From: Aphis gossypii
Taxonomy: Eukaryota; Arthropoda; Insecta; Hemiptera; Aphididae
Assembly (NCBI RefSeq): GCF_020184175.1
Contig: NC_065530.1
Coordinates: forward strand, 51,437,260 to 51,501,259
Reading direction: 5' to 3'
Length of the DNA stretch: 64,000 nucleotides
A program made the translations under genes and the position numbers. The notes beneath the pieces were generated by a model, which worked only from the letters and a program-made list of their open reading frames with translations, was not told where the DNA came from and did not search any database. Below, piece by piece: positions 29,101-37,924 of the stretch. The first letter of the stretch is position 1. The number at the start of each line of letters is the position of its first letter.

Positions 29101-32100
29101 GTGATTGTTTCGTTTTATTTTCTATTCCTTATTTCTTTTTTATACACAATTTTACATCTATATATTGCTAGATTTCAAAAACATTTTCATTTTACATAAA
29201 TGTGAAACTGCATTTCAATAATTTATACCTTGTTATTTTTTTTTAAATTTATCAATTAGGTATTTAGATATATTTTTTTTGTAAATTTTTTATAAATAAT
29301 TTATTATACTTATTATACCTAGGTACTATTTTACTATGTACATAAATGACTATAAAAAATATTATAATTAATAAAAAGTCAATAAATTAAAAAACAAAAT
29401 ATGATTTAATAATTTTTAATAATTCCCATATTATACACTTTTTTTTAATGAATGTCACTTTAAATCATTCATGTTATGCATATCCGGTTTTACCCAATGG
29501 AGTTAAGTGAGTTTTAAATACATATAAATAGTTGTACATTTTACGTTAAACCCTATTTATGTATCAACATTTATTTATATATCATAAAGTTGCTTCTCAT
29601 TTATTATTTTGTTTTTTATTTTTCATATATTATATTATTATTTTGCAACACACAAATAAATATACATTTAAGTATATATTTGTAATTTGGTTCAATTATC
29701 ATTATCACATGTTTTTATTTGCTGTCACAAACCTATCCCTGTTTTAATTTTATTAAATTGCACATATACATGGTTATAAAAGCATTATATATATTTTTTG
29801 TTCTTCACTTGTTAATTATACATTGCATGGTATATTTTGTATAAATTACTTATATTAACAAAATTTTTCAATTTAAGGTGACATTCCTGAAGAAGTAGAT
29901 TCACCATTTAAGAAAATCAATGGATCAGCATTGTGTTTGTCTTCCATGTCTGTTAAAGAAAATGGTGTAGTGGCAATGACATCATCCACCCCGAAAAACA
30001 ATGTTACTAATGGATCATTAGGAAATATTAGGTAACATAATTTATCAACTTCTTTTTTTTTTACTAAACAATTAAATTATAATACTTTTTCTTTTTTTAG
30101 CAATGATCATTATAACAATGTTAGCTCAATAAATACAGTTAAGGACAAAACTTTATCGAAAAATGTCGAAACTACTGATACAAAACGAAAAGTAAGTGTT
30201 ATTATACATTATTAATTATTTTATATACTCTGCACATTAATACAGTATAAATATTAAACATAAAGTATAATTGCATTGTATGATTTACTTATTTTGTTTT
30301 ATCTTCCTTTAAAAAATTCAAATGTATTTTAAATTTAGAGGCCAACTGATAGAGCATATTTTATTACTAAAGAATTATTGATGACAGAGCGGACCTACAG
30401 AAAAGACTTAGAAGTCATTAACTTTGTAAGCAAAATTAATATTTATGGTATTAAATAAAATACTTTAATAAATGATTATTCATATTTAATTTTTAGTGGT
30501 TGCGTGATGTAATGAGCAAAGAAGATGATGAAATGGGGCAGATAGAATCTGTAAACATGCTTTTAAATTTAATTGATCCAATTTATGATGCTCATTCTGT
30601 ATTTTTGAAAGATGTAGAAATGAGATTAAATAATTGGGACCCTCCTTGTATAGCTGATATTCTATTACGCCATTTTAATAATTTGGAAGTATGTATGATA
30701 ATTTATAAACGTAGTTTTGCTTATTACAATAAAATTAATGTATTAATTTTTTTATTTTTAGTTGTATGATAATTATTTAGATGAACATTTAAATGTCTTA
30801 GAAAAAATTGATCATGCATATCGTACTAACAAAAAATTTGAAGCATTTTATAAAGATTTTGAAGTAGAAAAGGTGTGCTATTTGCCATTGTCTTCATTTG
30901 TATTAAAACCACTTCAAAGATTACTCCATTATTCTCATTTATTAGAAAGTATGTAATTTCAATAACATTTTTTTCTTAATTGACTAATGTCTATATTTTT
31001 TAGAGTTAATAAGACATTATGGTACTTCACATATTGATTATAATAACTGTTTGGAAGCAAGAGTAAAACTGTTGAAAGTAACAAAGAGATTACCAAGTGC
31101 ACTTCGCAGATCGGTAATTAACTATTTTATTATATTTTTGACTTTTTATAATTTGTTTTATTTTTATTGTCTTAGGAGAACTTTGTGCAGCTTTGCGAGT
31201 TGGAGAGAGATATGGTTGGCATTGACACTCTTCATGTTGCTGGCCGAGAGTTTGTACGGCAAGGGTGCCTTACCAAATTTTCGCAGAGAAAAGGTTACCA
31301 ACAGCGCATGTTTTTTCTGGCAAGTTGAAGCATGTTTTAATAACATCTTATTTGTTTATTTTTAGCAGCCCTCTCTGTGCGGCACGCTATCCATACATAA
31401 TATTCAAATTATGGAAGGCCGGCAATCTTAAAACAAAATCAAAATATATTGTAATGTTGTTTCAACAATATAATATTTATATAATTTGAAATTAAATTCC
31501 TTTGTTTAAATTGTAATTTCAAAACCTCATGTTTCTATAAAAAAGTCTAGAATGAAAATCTGAAGTTATAAATTATATGCAATTTTATTAATAAAACTTA
31601 ATGTGTTGTAAACATTAAAAAAAACTATAAACAAGTTTTATTGGGTGTTAACTATCATTATTAAAGTATTAGTAATTATAGAATATTCTAAGAATAAACA
31701 GTTTTAATATTACTTTATTATGTGTGCTGGATTGGAAGTTGTAATGTATATTGTATACGCTTGAAAATGCTGAAAATCATAATTATGAATTATTTATTCT
31801 TATTATTTAAAGTATGTTGAGTTCTTAAGAGAATGTCATATCTATTCGTATTGTCTCTGTTTTAACGCATTCTATGTCGAAATATACGTTCAGCAATTTC
31901 AAATTTGTGTGTTTAGCTCAAATATAAGAGTGAAATGACTTATTATTAAACTTAATGTTAAGAACATTATCTGTGTTCTCCCATAGTTTTTTTTACGATA
32001 CTTAATTTTTTATGTGAACTATGGGGATTTTTAAATATTCATATTTTAGTACTGTAAAAAACCGATTAATAGGTCATTTCACTTTAATATTTAAGCTCAA

Positions 32101-35100
32101 CACATAAAATTGAAACTGTTGAATTTATATTTTAGTATAGTGTTAGTAAAATGGAGATAAGACACGTGGGTACAATGCTGTCTTAATTGCTTTGATTAAT
32201 TAGGTATTTGATTTTTTTTTATTAGATTATTCTTAGAAATTTCCAGTTTATTTGTTTTGTTTTTTTTTTTTTACTTAAAACTTGAATTTCATTATTATTA
32301 TTTTGTAATAACAACTTTTGGTTATTTCAAAATATTTGTTTATATTAAACTTTAAGTTAACCTCACAAAATTTAAAAACATCAAATTTTATTATAAATAT
32401 TGTTTTGAAATATGTTTGAAGCAGTGCTTAATAATTTATGGTAAGAGTGAATGATAGAATTTTAAGATGTTGAGTAATACAAAATTAAAATTGACATTAA
32501 AATTTAAATGTAATGTGTATTCCTATTTATTGAGATTTTTGCATGCATTCAAATTAATTTCTTTAGCTAACACAACATACATGAGTTATTCAATATTGTT
32601 ATTTAAATAGACAGTATTTTATTTATGTTTTATTAAATACAATCAGTATACTACTTAAAGATAATTTTGAAAAAAATTAAAAATATTTACTATGAATAAC
32701 AGCTAAACGGAAAAGTTAGAAGACTTAAATGTAAGAATTGATATTATTAAGCAGTATATGTGTAAATTTGTCAATATAAATAAGTATGTCAATCATTTAA
32801 CCTTGTTAAATGGAAGTTTTTCTATAGAAATATTACTGTTGTCAAAATCTTTATAATTTAAATTTGATAGCAAGAAAAAATAAAAATGTAGAATTACATT
32901 TAAAATAATTTTTAAGTATATCTATTATAGATAGGATTTAAAGAGTAATGGATCTTGTGTGTGGCTGCAATTAACCTAAATTTATTTACCATACAAGAAC
33001 ACTAATTCATTTTTTTAGCAATAAATTTTAAATAAAATCTTAGGGCTTGGATAGTTTTTATTATAACTTATTGTAATTGTAAAATATTTTTGATATGATT
33101 TATGCCCTTAAATTTTTTGGTCGTAATTGGTGAAAATTAATGTGATCAAAATTTTCATTAGTATAAGTTTAAATTATTTTATTGATTAGATAGATATTTT
33201 CAATAATGCAATAACATTAATTCATGTTTTTTTGTATTCGTTAAAATTTTTTTTTTCTTTTTAATTACTTGTATTAAACATTTTACTAAGAACTCGTATT
33301 ATTCAAAATTTATTTTTCTCATTTTCAAAATTATGTATTAATTTGTTTTATAAAATGAGAACAAATTAATGAATTGATAAGTATTGTAAAGTATACTATT
33401 TTTTTTCAATTTGTAAAATAAAATCTACTTGTCACATTATGTTTTTAAGTTCAGGAAAAAATATTATTTAATTTTCCATTTGTATAATTAAAGTTTGATT
33501 TCTAAAGGTAAAAAGAGAATAGCCATATTTTTTTAAAATGTAATGTGTCACAAAAACTACTCCCATTATATAAATTGATGCTGCCGCACAGTCTCAATCA
33601 AGCTTTTATTTAACTTATAGCTTTAAAGAAATATGTGTTCAGCTTAACATTAGTGTTGCGCTTTTGTGCATGCCAATATAGATGTCTGATATGTTGCTAT
33701 ACACGGCAAGGGTTGGCCACATGTTTCGCGTCCATGGCCAGATACCCCTCAACGACCTCTTTGTTGAAGAACGAACTGACAACCCGACACAATATTCTTT
33801 TTCAATCTATTCAAATAACAGGTACGAGGAAATTGTTGCGAAAATAAGTCGCCGACTACGTTTTGTTTTTAATGAAATATGATACACGTTATATCTGTGT
33901 GAATTTGGCTTGATTGTGGTCATCAAACAGTTGGTTTCATATTAATTAAATATTTTTTTTCCAGGGTAATCACAATTGCGGCGAACAGTCAGGAGGAAAA
34001 AGATAAATGGGTGGAAGATATCGAAGAAAGTGTTCAAGCGTACAAAGGAGAACGGACAAATATCGAACCACCAAATATTTATTTGAGTTTGAAATCATGC
34101 AGTAAGATATTTATGTTTCTCATTATATTATTATAAATTATGCCAATTAAAATATTGTGTTTTTTTTTGTAAATCTTTGCGTATTTTAAATACAAATTAA
34201 TTTTAACATCAAAGTATATTTGAGCTGTACAAATGCTCCAATTATAAACTTAAATATCTTTCAAAGTCTGAGTGGAGTAAAAAATGTGTTGATTTTACAA
34301 TAATATTTTTTTTCTTTTATTATGTGCCTCGAGGCACCTTTATATTTGAAAAAATGCTTTAATTTTCAACTTCAATATCTATTCTAATAATAAAGTGATT
34401 CCAGTTAGTACCTGTAAAGTAGAGTGAAGGGGTATAAGTAAAAAAAATTCTTATAGATCGGTACTTTTCTTAATGATTGAGAAAATTAAATTAAATTAAA
34501 TTAAAATACCTAACCTAAGAAAAACAGGAATTTTATGTAAAAACAGTTTGCTTGTACTTGATACTAACTATTACCTTATTAAGTTAATGTCAAAAATTTT
34601 GAAAATTATTTTAAATTGTCACCGGTGTTGAATTTTTACTTATGATAAATATTAATGCCCTATTAAATAACTATTTATTTCTCAACAAAAAAAGGAGTAT
34701 TTTAAAATAAAATAACCATTGTAAATCCCATTAGCTCCTTCTGTTATGTTTTGTATTCGCTACCCATTACATTATTAACGTATTATAATTTCTAATTCTA
34801 TCATTGTCCTTAGGTTCTTCAGACGACATGATGAGCAACAACGGTGACTGCAACGGCGTTCTGTCTGAAATTAATGGTGGTAAAGCGCCGGGCGCCGCGC
34901 AAAGGAACAACACGACCGTTCACGTTTGCTGGCATCGGAACACAAGCATCGGCATGGCTGACCATCTCCGAGCCACCGAGGTTAGTTCCGACTAATAATA
35001 TTATTGTTCTTAATATATTTTTTTTCAAATTGTTACTAATTTAACATAAACTTTGATTTATGACCGTTTTTAGTATAAAATACGTCCTTTTTCTAAATGA

Positions 35101-36688
35101 AAATTCACAAACAACCCTAAAATACTTTAAACTTGGTTGATTATCATTGTGCTTATTTTTCAGAACCAATTAAGCGGTTTTCTATTGCGCAAGTTCAAAA
35201 ACAGCAACGGCTGGCAAAAGCTTTGGGTTGTGTTCACCAATTTCTGTCTGTTCTTTTATAAGTCGTTTCAAGATGACTTGCCATTGGCTAGTTTGCCTCT
35301 GCTCGGTTACAGCGTTTCAAAACCCAATGAAGACGATTCTATCGAAAAAGACTTTGTTTTTAAGTTGCAGTTCAAGAATCATGTCTACTTCTTTAGAGCC
35401 GAAAGCGAATATACGTTTGGCAGGTGAGTGACACTTGAAATTATTACTTATTATTATTATTATTATTGTTATTATTGGGTATGTGGTTTTTTTCCATCTT
35501 CGTTGTCGATATATTATTGAATTAAATATTGATTAAAAACATTTATTTGCATAAAATAATATTGTACTGTATTATATAATGTACAGCTAGCTGCTAGACT
35601 GCTAGAGTTAACATTATTCTAATGAATGAGTGAACAATAATATCCAAAGTACAAAATAAAATTATATTTTTCAAATTATTAATTTAACTAATATTTGTTT
35701 TATATATATTACATTACTTATTAAGACATTGTTTGTGAAATATTTATGTAGTATGGATGATTAATATTTAATTCTATGTTACGATCTTATTATAGTTGCA
35801 ATAATATAAGTATAAAATATAGAAGAACTATAGTATTATTGGTAGTATAGGATCATATACAATGGGTGCCCACAATACGATTATTATTTTTTATTATATA
35901 CATACAGCCATTTAGGTATATAATATTATCTATATCGTAGGAAGATCTATTCAATTTTCGATTTTTGTCCACTGTTTATGTCTCCATTGATGTAATACAA
36001 TATAATATTATTGTTTATTATGGTTTTTTTTTATCATCCGTTTTACGCGCAGCTGGAATGAATTTTATTTGTTTAAATGTTTTAACGTTAGCTTAATAAT
36101 TATAATACTAGTTATGTAAATTAGTCCAATTGGATGCAAATGTTAGTGTTGGGTACCGATAATACCGGCGTTGGTTTCTTCGTAGGTTGAGTGATTGACG
36201 GCAGTCACTTATGCGTATAGCCTATAATATGGTTCATTTAACTGAACATTTTTTCGATGATTCGTGGTCATTTGATTGAAAACCGATATGACTGCTTGGT
36301 GTTATATGATTTCCGTTATTTAGGTAAAACATTGCGGTTTTCGCCGTAATTGTGTTACGATTCCTAAATGTAATTGCACGTGCGATTACTACCTATATTT
36401 TCTAAGTCGTTATTATTGATTGAAAAATTGACAATAATATTTATTTTTATGTAGGTGACCTTCCGACGTTTAAAATCACATAGGCATAGTGTAGTAAACA
36501 ATTTTCTTCGTCGTAATATTATTTGTTTATGAATATTGAATTATTGTCGATTAAAATATCTAAATAATAACTTTTTTTTTGTCTGTTTCAGGTGGATGGG
36601 CGTGATCAGTAGTGCTACACAACATTCTGGTCGCATGAGATTGTTCAGTCGCAAAGATAGTGATAATAATTACTCGGATAATATATAG
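19913..36688 (+). CDS. Cdep: FERM, RhoGEF (DH) and tandem PH domain protein, FARP1/FARP2 orthologue, canonical isoform
   Basis: FARP proteins are membrane-associated guanine-nucleotide exchange factors for Rac/Rho-type GTPases; vertebrate members act with plexin-A and cadherin-type receptors in dendrites and synapses. I joined 22 coding exons (19913-20107, 20173-20274, 20343-20565, 20642-20765, 20824-20911, 20974-21129, 21215-21375, 21440-21514, 22373-22461, 23631-23807, 29878-30031, 30101-30191, 30339-30425, 30497-30688, 30762-30948, 31004-31113, 31176-31319, 33682-33821, 33965-34101, 34814-34980, 35164-35423, 36592-36688). All phases agree and give 1051 aa against about 1045-1055 for mammalian FARPs. 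Order: FERM about 47-345, FERM-adjacent region about 345-400, low-complexity linker, DH about 550-740, PH1 about 765-870, PH2 about 935-1030. The motif VHVCWHRNTSIGMADH before PH2 and NQLSGFLLRKFKN in PH2 are nearly identical to vertebrate FARPs from memory. The start was chosen because it opens the frame just upstream of the FERM N-lobe. Confidence 0.93.
20173..20274 (+). CDS. Cdep: FARP-like exon 3: FERM N-lobe
   Basis: Residues 66-99, 34 whole codons. LLEADYFGLEYQ is the conserved FERM N-lobe signature (EADYFGLE). Donor AAG|GTAAGT. Confidence 0.93.
20343..20565 (+). CDS. Cdep: FARP-like exon 4: end of FERM N-lobe and start of helical M-lobe
   Basis: Residues 100-174. HWLDLEKPLNKQ and MRFCVKFYTPDP are typical of the FERM N-lobe. 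TRYLFCLQVKRDLSHG begins the four-helix lobe. An internal CAG|GTATCT-like donor at about 20467 is not needed because the open frame continues to a better donor with conserved sequence. Confidence 0.92.
20642..20765 (+). CDS. Cdep: FARP-like exon 5: FERM M-lobe
   Basis: Residues 174-215, entered in phase 1 and left in phase 2. It contains AECGDYSADDYPDHTYLSSH, the acidic surface loop of FERM M-lobes of the band-4.1/FARP class. Donor AT|GTAAGT. Confidence 0.92.
20824..20911 (+). CDS. Cdep: FARP-like exon 6: end of FERM M-lobe
   Basis: Residues 215-244. GQSPAEADLNLLETARRCE followed by LYGIKMH is the strongly conserved FERM M/C-lobe junction. The preceding intron is only 58 nt. Confidence 0.93.
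20974..21129 (+). CDS. Cdep: FARP-like exon 7: FERM C-lobe
   Basis: Residues 245-296. It shows the PH-like FERM C-lobe with LNLSVAHLGVLVFQN, INTFSWAKIRKLSFKRKKF and LIKLHPEG. This is the lobe that binds phosphoinositides and receptor tails in FERM proteins. Confidence 0.93.
21215..21375 (+). CDS. Cdep: FARP-like exon 8: end of FERM C-lobe
   Basis: Residues 297-350. VEFIFETRNDCKSFWKKCVE and HGFFRCF form the terminal helix of FERM, followed by a basic SRGSSFR stretch that opens the FERM-adjacent region. Confidence 0.92.
21440..21514 (+). CDS. Cdep: FARP-like exon 9: FERM-adjacent region
   Basis: Residues 350-375. RYSGKTQKQMVEFVREN is the FERM-adjacent (FA) motif, the common phosphorylation-regulated extension of band-4.1/FARP proteins. 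Donor AAAG|GTAAGT; the next intron is 858 nt. Confidence 0.9.
22373..22461 (+). CDS. Cdep: FARP-like exon 10: Ser-rich linker
   Basis: Residues 375-405. The basic/Ser-rich RSQSFRHTGLSHS stretch resembles phosphorylation or 14-3-3-type linker sequence. The frame is confirmed by phase 2 entry and phase 1 exit, which fits the next exon. Confidence 0.85.
23086..23356. mobile_element. pogo/Tigger-like MITE
   Basis: The left end reads CAGTAGAGTCTCGCTAATCC and the right end, on the other strand, CAGTAGTCTCGCTAATCTGG. They are near-identical terminal inverted repeats differing by a 2-bp indel plus substitutions. TA lies immediately outside both ends, the target duplication of the Tc1/mariner-pogo group. 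The interior (about 270 bp) is AT-rich and non-coding, so the element is non-autonomous. It sits in the intron between FARP-like exons 10 and 11. Confidence 0.8.
23631..23807 (+). CDS. Cdep: FARP-like exon 11 (short form)
   Basis: Residues 405-464, Ser/Thr-rich linker. The donor GATCCAG|GTCAGA at 23807/23808 leaves one base (phase 1) that joins exactly to the GT opening the exon at 29878, restoring DPG-DIPEEVDSPF. The donor is weaker than most in this gene. When unused, the frame runs on for 1302 more residues (see the long isoform). Confidence 0.82.
23631..27715 (+). CDS. Cdep: Long terminal form of FARP-like exon 11: FERM-only isoform with a 1.3-kiloresidue disordered tail
   Basis: The exon is open in the correct phase from the acceptor at 23631 to TAG at 27713-27715. 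It predicts a 1765-aa isoform that has FERM and FERM-adjacent regions but no DH or PH, and hence no exchange activity. The tail (residues about 464-1765) is Ser/Asp/Glu-rich and mostly disordered in appearance. It holds repeated SPERR/TPERRRSS words, an ordered-looking patch KWWNIQVDETVVECLTYL (about 1211-1228), a proline-rich DLPPLPEEYAFDIPPP (about 1544-1559), a basic KRRR...KRKPK segment near 1744-1758 and a C-terminal ITKV that fits a class I PDZ ligand. An open frame of this length in AT-rich DNA must be under coding constraint. I do not recognise the tail as a known domain. Confidence 0.85.
27716..28215 (+). other. Cdep: Probable 3'UTR of the long FARP-like isoform
   Basis: AT-rich non-coding DNA follows the stop at 27715. 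The best poly(A) signal is AATAAA at 28185-28190, followed by a T/G-rich stretch. Other AATAAA copies lie farther on, near 28290 and 28751. The end is an estimate. Confidence 0.5.
28185..28190 (+). terminator. Cdep: Candidate poly(A) signal AATAAA for the long isoform
   Basis: Canonical hexamer 470 nt past the long-isoform stop codon, with a GT-rich element downstream. Use is inferred. Confidence 0.45.
28216..29877 (+). other. Cdep: Intronic DNA between the long exon and the exon at 29878
   Basis: AT-rich, with poly-A/T runs and no supportable exon. For the canonical isoform the intron is 23808-29877. The acceptor at its end is ATTTAAG|GT, with a pyrimidine-poor final six bases. Confidence 0.55.
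29878..30031 (+). CDS. Cdep: FARP-like exon 12: linker
   Basis: Residues 464-515, acidic then Ser/Asn-rich. Only the frame that starts with two bases completing a split codon is open, which fixes the upstream donor at 23807. Donor TTAG|GTAACA. Confidence 0.85.
30101..30191 (+). CDS. Cdep: FARP-like exon 13: linker
   Basis: Residues 515-545, polar and Asn/Thr/Lys-rich, ending TDTKRK just before the DH domain. Donor AAAA|GTAAGT, phase 0. Confidence 0.85.
30339..30425 (+). CDS. Cdep: FARP-like exon 14: start of DH (RhoGEF) domain
   Basis: Residues 546-574. ITKELLMTERTYRKDLEVI is the conserved first helix (CR1) of DH domains, which contacts switch I of the GTPase. Confidence 0.92.
30497..30688 (+). 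CDS. Cdep: FARP-like exon 15: DH domain
   Basis: Residues 575-638, 64 codons in phase 0 on both sides. It covers helices between CR1 and CR2, including NLIDPIYDAHSVFLKDVEMR and IADILLRHFNNLE. Confidence 0.9.
30762..30948 (+). CDS. Cdep: FARP-like exon 16: DH domain, CR3 region
   Basis: Residues 639-701. VLKPLQRLLHYSHLLE is the CR3 motif (K/R-P-x-Q-R-x-x-x-Y-x-L-L-L-x-x), the catalytic surface of DH domains. Confidence 0.93.
31004..31113 (+). CDS. Cdep: FARP-like exon 17: end of DH domain
   Basis: Residues 701-737. Contains the last DH helix (DYNNCLEARVKLLKVTKRLP). It enters in phase 1 (A|AG) and leaves in phase 0. Confidence 0.9.
31176..31319 (+). CDS. Cdep: FARP-like exon 18: DH-PH1 linker and first PH strands, with GC donor
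   Basis: Residues 738-785. FVRQGCLTKFSQRKGYQQRM then FFL is the start of PH1. The donor is CTG|GCAAGT: a GC-AG intron, with the otherwise perfect consensus usual for functional GC donors. The homologous continuation (SDMLLYTA) begins at 33682, confirming this junction. Confidence 0.88.
31366..31431 (+). CDS. Cdep: Possible alternative terminal exon after the GC donor
   Basis: A strong acceptor (TTTGTTTATTTTTAG) lies 46 nt after the GC donor, with a branch-point-like TTTAATAAC between them. In phase 0 the following DNA is open for 21 codons, reading QPSLCGTLSIHNIQIMEGRQ and one further Ser, then TAA at 31429-31431. AATAAA at 31590-31595 could end the transcript. The product would keep FERM and DH but lose both PH domains. 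No donor follows, so this is either a terminal exon or chance. Confidence 0.35.
   Translation, partial: QPSLCGTLSIHNIQIMEGRQS
31620..33681 (+). other. Cdep: Intron interior before PH1 exon 19
   Basis: This is the remainder of the 2.36-kb GC-AG intron (31320-33681). It is AT-rich and I see no exon or recognisable repeat in it. Confidence 0.55.
33682..33821 (+). CDS. Cdep: FARP-like exon 19: PH1
   Basis: Residues 786-832. SDMLLYTARVGHMFRVHGQI then PLNDLFVEE aligns with the PH1 core of FARPs. It starts in phase 0 with ATG, which is not a translation start here. Confidence 0.92.
33965..34101 (+). CDS. Cdep: FARP-like exon 20: end of PH1 and linker
   Basis: Residues 832-878. VITIAANSQEEKDKWVEDIE ends PH1, with the near-invariant Trp of the PH C-terminal helix (DKW). 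The linker that follows is variable in this family. Confidence 0.9.
34102..34813 (+). other. Cdep: Intron between exons 20 and 21
   Basis: 712-nt intron, donor GTAAGA, acceptor TCCTTAG. It contains a perfect 14-bp palindrome GTGCCTCGAGGCAC at 34324-34337 and GAGTGGAGTA / GGGGTATAAG words also seen in altered form near 42115-42170. These may be old repeat copies. Confidence 0.5.
34814..34980 (+). CDS. Cdep: FARP-like exon 21: inter-PH linker
   Basis: Residues 878-933. An Asn/Gly/Ser-rich stretch is followed by VHVCWHRNTSIGMADHL, a signature conserved between insect and vertebrate FARPs directly before PH2. The exon is GC-richer than its neighbours. Confidence 0.93.
35164..35423 (+). CDS. Cdep: FARP-like exon 22: PH2
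   Basis: Residues 934-1020. NQLSGFLLRKFKNSNGWQKL through LPLLGYSVSKP and FKLQFKNHVYFFRAES forms almost the whole second PH domain, the most conserved exon of the gene. Confidence 0.95.
35424..36591 (+). other. Cdep: Last intron of the FARP-like gene
   Basis: 1168-nt AT-rich intron, donor GTGAGT, acceptor CTGTTTCAG. I see no exon or clear repeat in it. Confidence 0.6.
36592..36688 (+). CDS. Cdep: FARP-like exon 23: end of PH2 and C-terminus
   Basis: Residues 1020-1051. RWMGVISSATQ is the terminal PH2 helix, then a short polar tail ending SDNI and stop TAG at 36686-36688. Confidence 0.92.
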
Positions 36689-37225
36689 TCAATAATGAAA
36701 ATAATCTTACAATCAAAACGTGTTTATTATTACTATTTTTATTTAGAGAAATATCTAACACGACGCGTAATGTTAAGGAATCTTAAGTTATTCATATATT
36801 TATATATATAATAGTTGTTGTCATAAAATTAAACCAGGATTTTACTCAACTTTTCAACTTTCGTCGCATAACTAATCCATCCTCCCTCATTCCCCCCATT
36901 ATTATAATTATTACTATTATTTTTACTATACTTTTATTTTATTTTCGACTTGTTCAATTGCGCATGATTATAATCATATTTTCACAAATTTAATCATTTT
37001 GTATGACAATCATTTTTATTCTGCGCTATTTATTTATTATTGTACTATCAATATAATATGTTATACGGAGATAATTGAACACCAAAATATTGTTTAAATT
37101 ATACGAGTTAAAAAAATTAATAATTAATTAAATATAACAATAATGTAATAATAATAATCATTATTATTATGTGAAAAAATTGTTCTTTTATACTTGTTGA
37201 ATAAAATTATTTTTATTACTATTAT
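36689..37225 (+). other. Cdep: 3'UTR of the canonical FARP-like transcript (end approximate)
   Basis: AT-rich non-coding DNA from the stop codon to shortly after AATAAA at 37200-37205. No open frames of note. Confidence 0.55.
37200..37205 (+). terminator. Cdep: Candidate poly(A) signal of the canonical FARP-like transcript
   Basis: Canonical AATAAA, 512 nt past the stop codon, facing the 3' end of the convergent gene about 300 bp away. Confidence 0.5.
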
Positions 37226-37485
37226 TATTTACAAATTATAATTTATTGATTGGCGTATAATGTTTATTATATCCGTCCAGTGACTTCCTTTTAAATGTCA
37301 ACAATACTGGTATCAAATATTTGATATTGTAATCCTAATGTCTACAGATAAATAAATTAAAATTAAAATATACAAATAGGTAATTATATATATTGTTTAT
37401 ATATTTATAATAAATAAATTATAATAGGTCTTAAAAATTAAAATAAATACATAAATTTTCTGATTGAGAGTTTGTTCTGGTATCC

Positions 37486-37538
37486 AAACGCCACTGCTGG
37501 TTTTATTTCACTTATCTTCAGTGGCGTTTTAAAACCAG
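37486..37538. repeat. Inverted repeat between the two convergent genes, enclosing a minus-strand poly(A) signal
   Basis: AAACGCCACTG at 37486-37496 pairs perfectly with CAGTGGCGTTT at 37519-37529. A second interleaved pair is CTGGTTTTA at 37497-37505 with TAAAACCAG at 37530-37538. The loop of the first stem contains TTTATT (AATAAA on the minus strand) at 37502-37507, 223-228 nt past the minus-strand stop. CAGTGGCG also resembles ends of DNA transposons, so this may be a transposon-derived hairpin now at a gene end. Confidence 0.55.
37502..37507 (-). terminator. Candidate poly(A) signal of the OBP-like gene
   Basis: AATAAA on the minus strand, the only canonical hexamer I found in the first 250 nt after the stop codon. 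It sits in the loop of an 11-bp inverted repeat. Confidence 0.5.
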
Positions 37539-37729
37539 GACCAACGTACACAATAATAAATTAAGCTCTTACGGGCTATTTCTTAATCTTAGCGAATTAA
37601 AATGACAAAAAAAAATTATACTAAACGTATATAATTTTACTTTCTATAGGACGCAGGTGATAGGGGTTTTTTCGTGTGACAGACGACGCGTTTGAGCATT
37701 TCGTTGCTGATAAACACTTGCGAATCGGC

Positions 37730-37924
37730 TTACAGTAAAACGTCCAAGTCTATTGACTTGTCACCATAAATGTAATCGAACACTGTTTGTTCGATAGTAT
37801 CATCCTCCAAGTACTGTGAACTTCTCATAGATCGTTCGGACGTCACCATGTTGTCTTCGCCGAATTCTTCTGCCGTGTAACGATCTCTGATGTCCTTCAT
37901 TATACACGACTCCAATTTTTTATG
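37730..37924 (-). CDS. OBP-like coding exon 7: C6 and acidic C-terminal tail
   Basis: Residues 349-412 plus TAA. The sixth cysteine (C355) falls eight residues after C346 across the intron, the invariant OBP spacing. The 57-residue tail beyond C6 is acidic and longer than in classic OBPs. Acceptor ATATAG. Confidence 0.8.
   Translation of the reverse strand, partial: HKKLESCIMKDIRDRYTAEEFGEDNMVTSERSMRSSQYLEDDTIEQTVFDYIYGDKSIDLDVLL

Noticed and set aside
31051..31489. Frames reading through the introns around exons 17-18
   Set aside because: They cross clear splice sites. The DH and PH homology follows the spliced frame.
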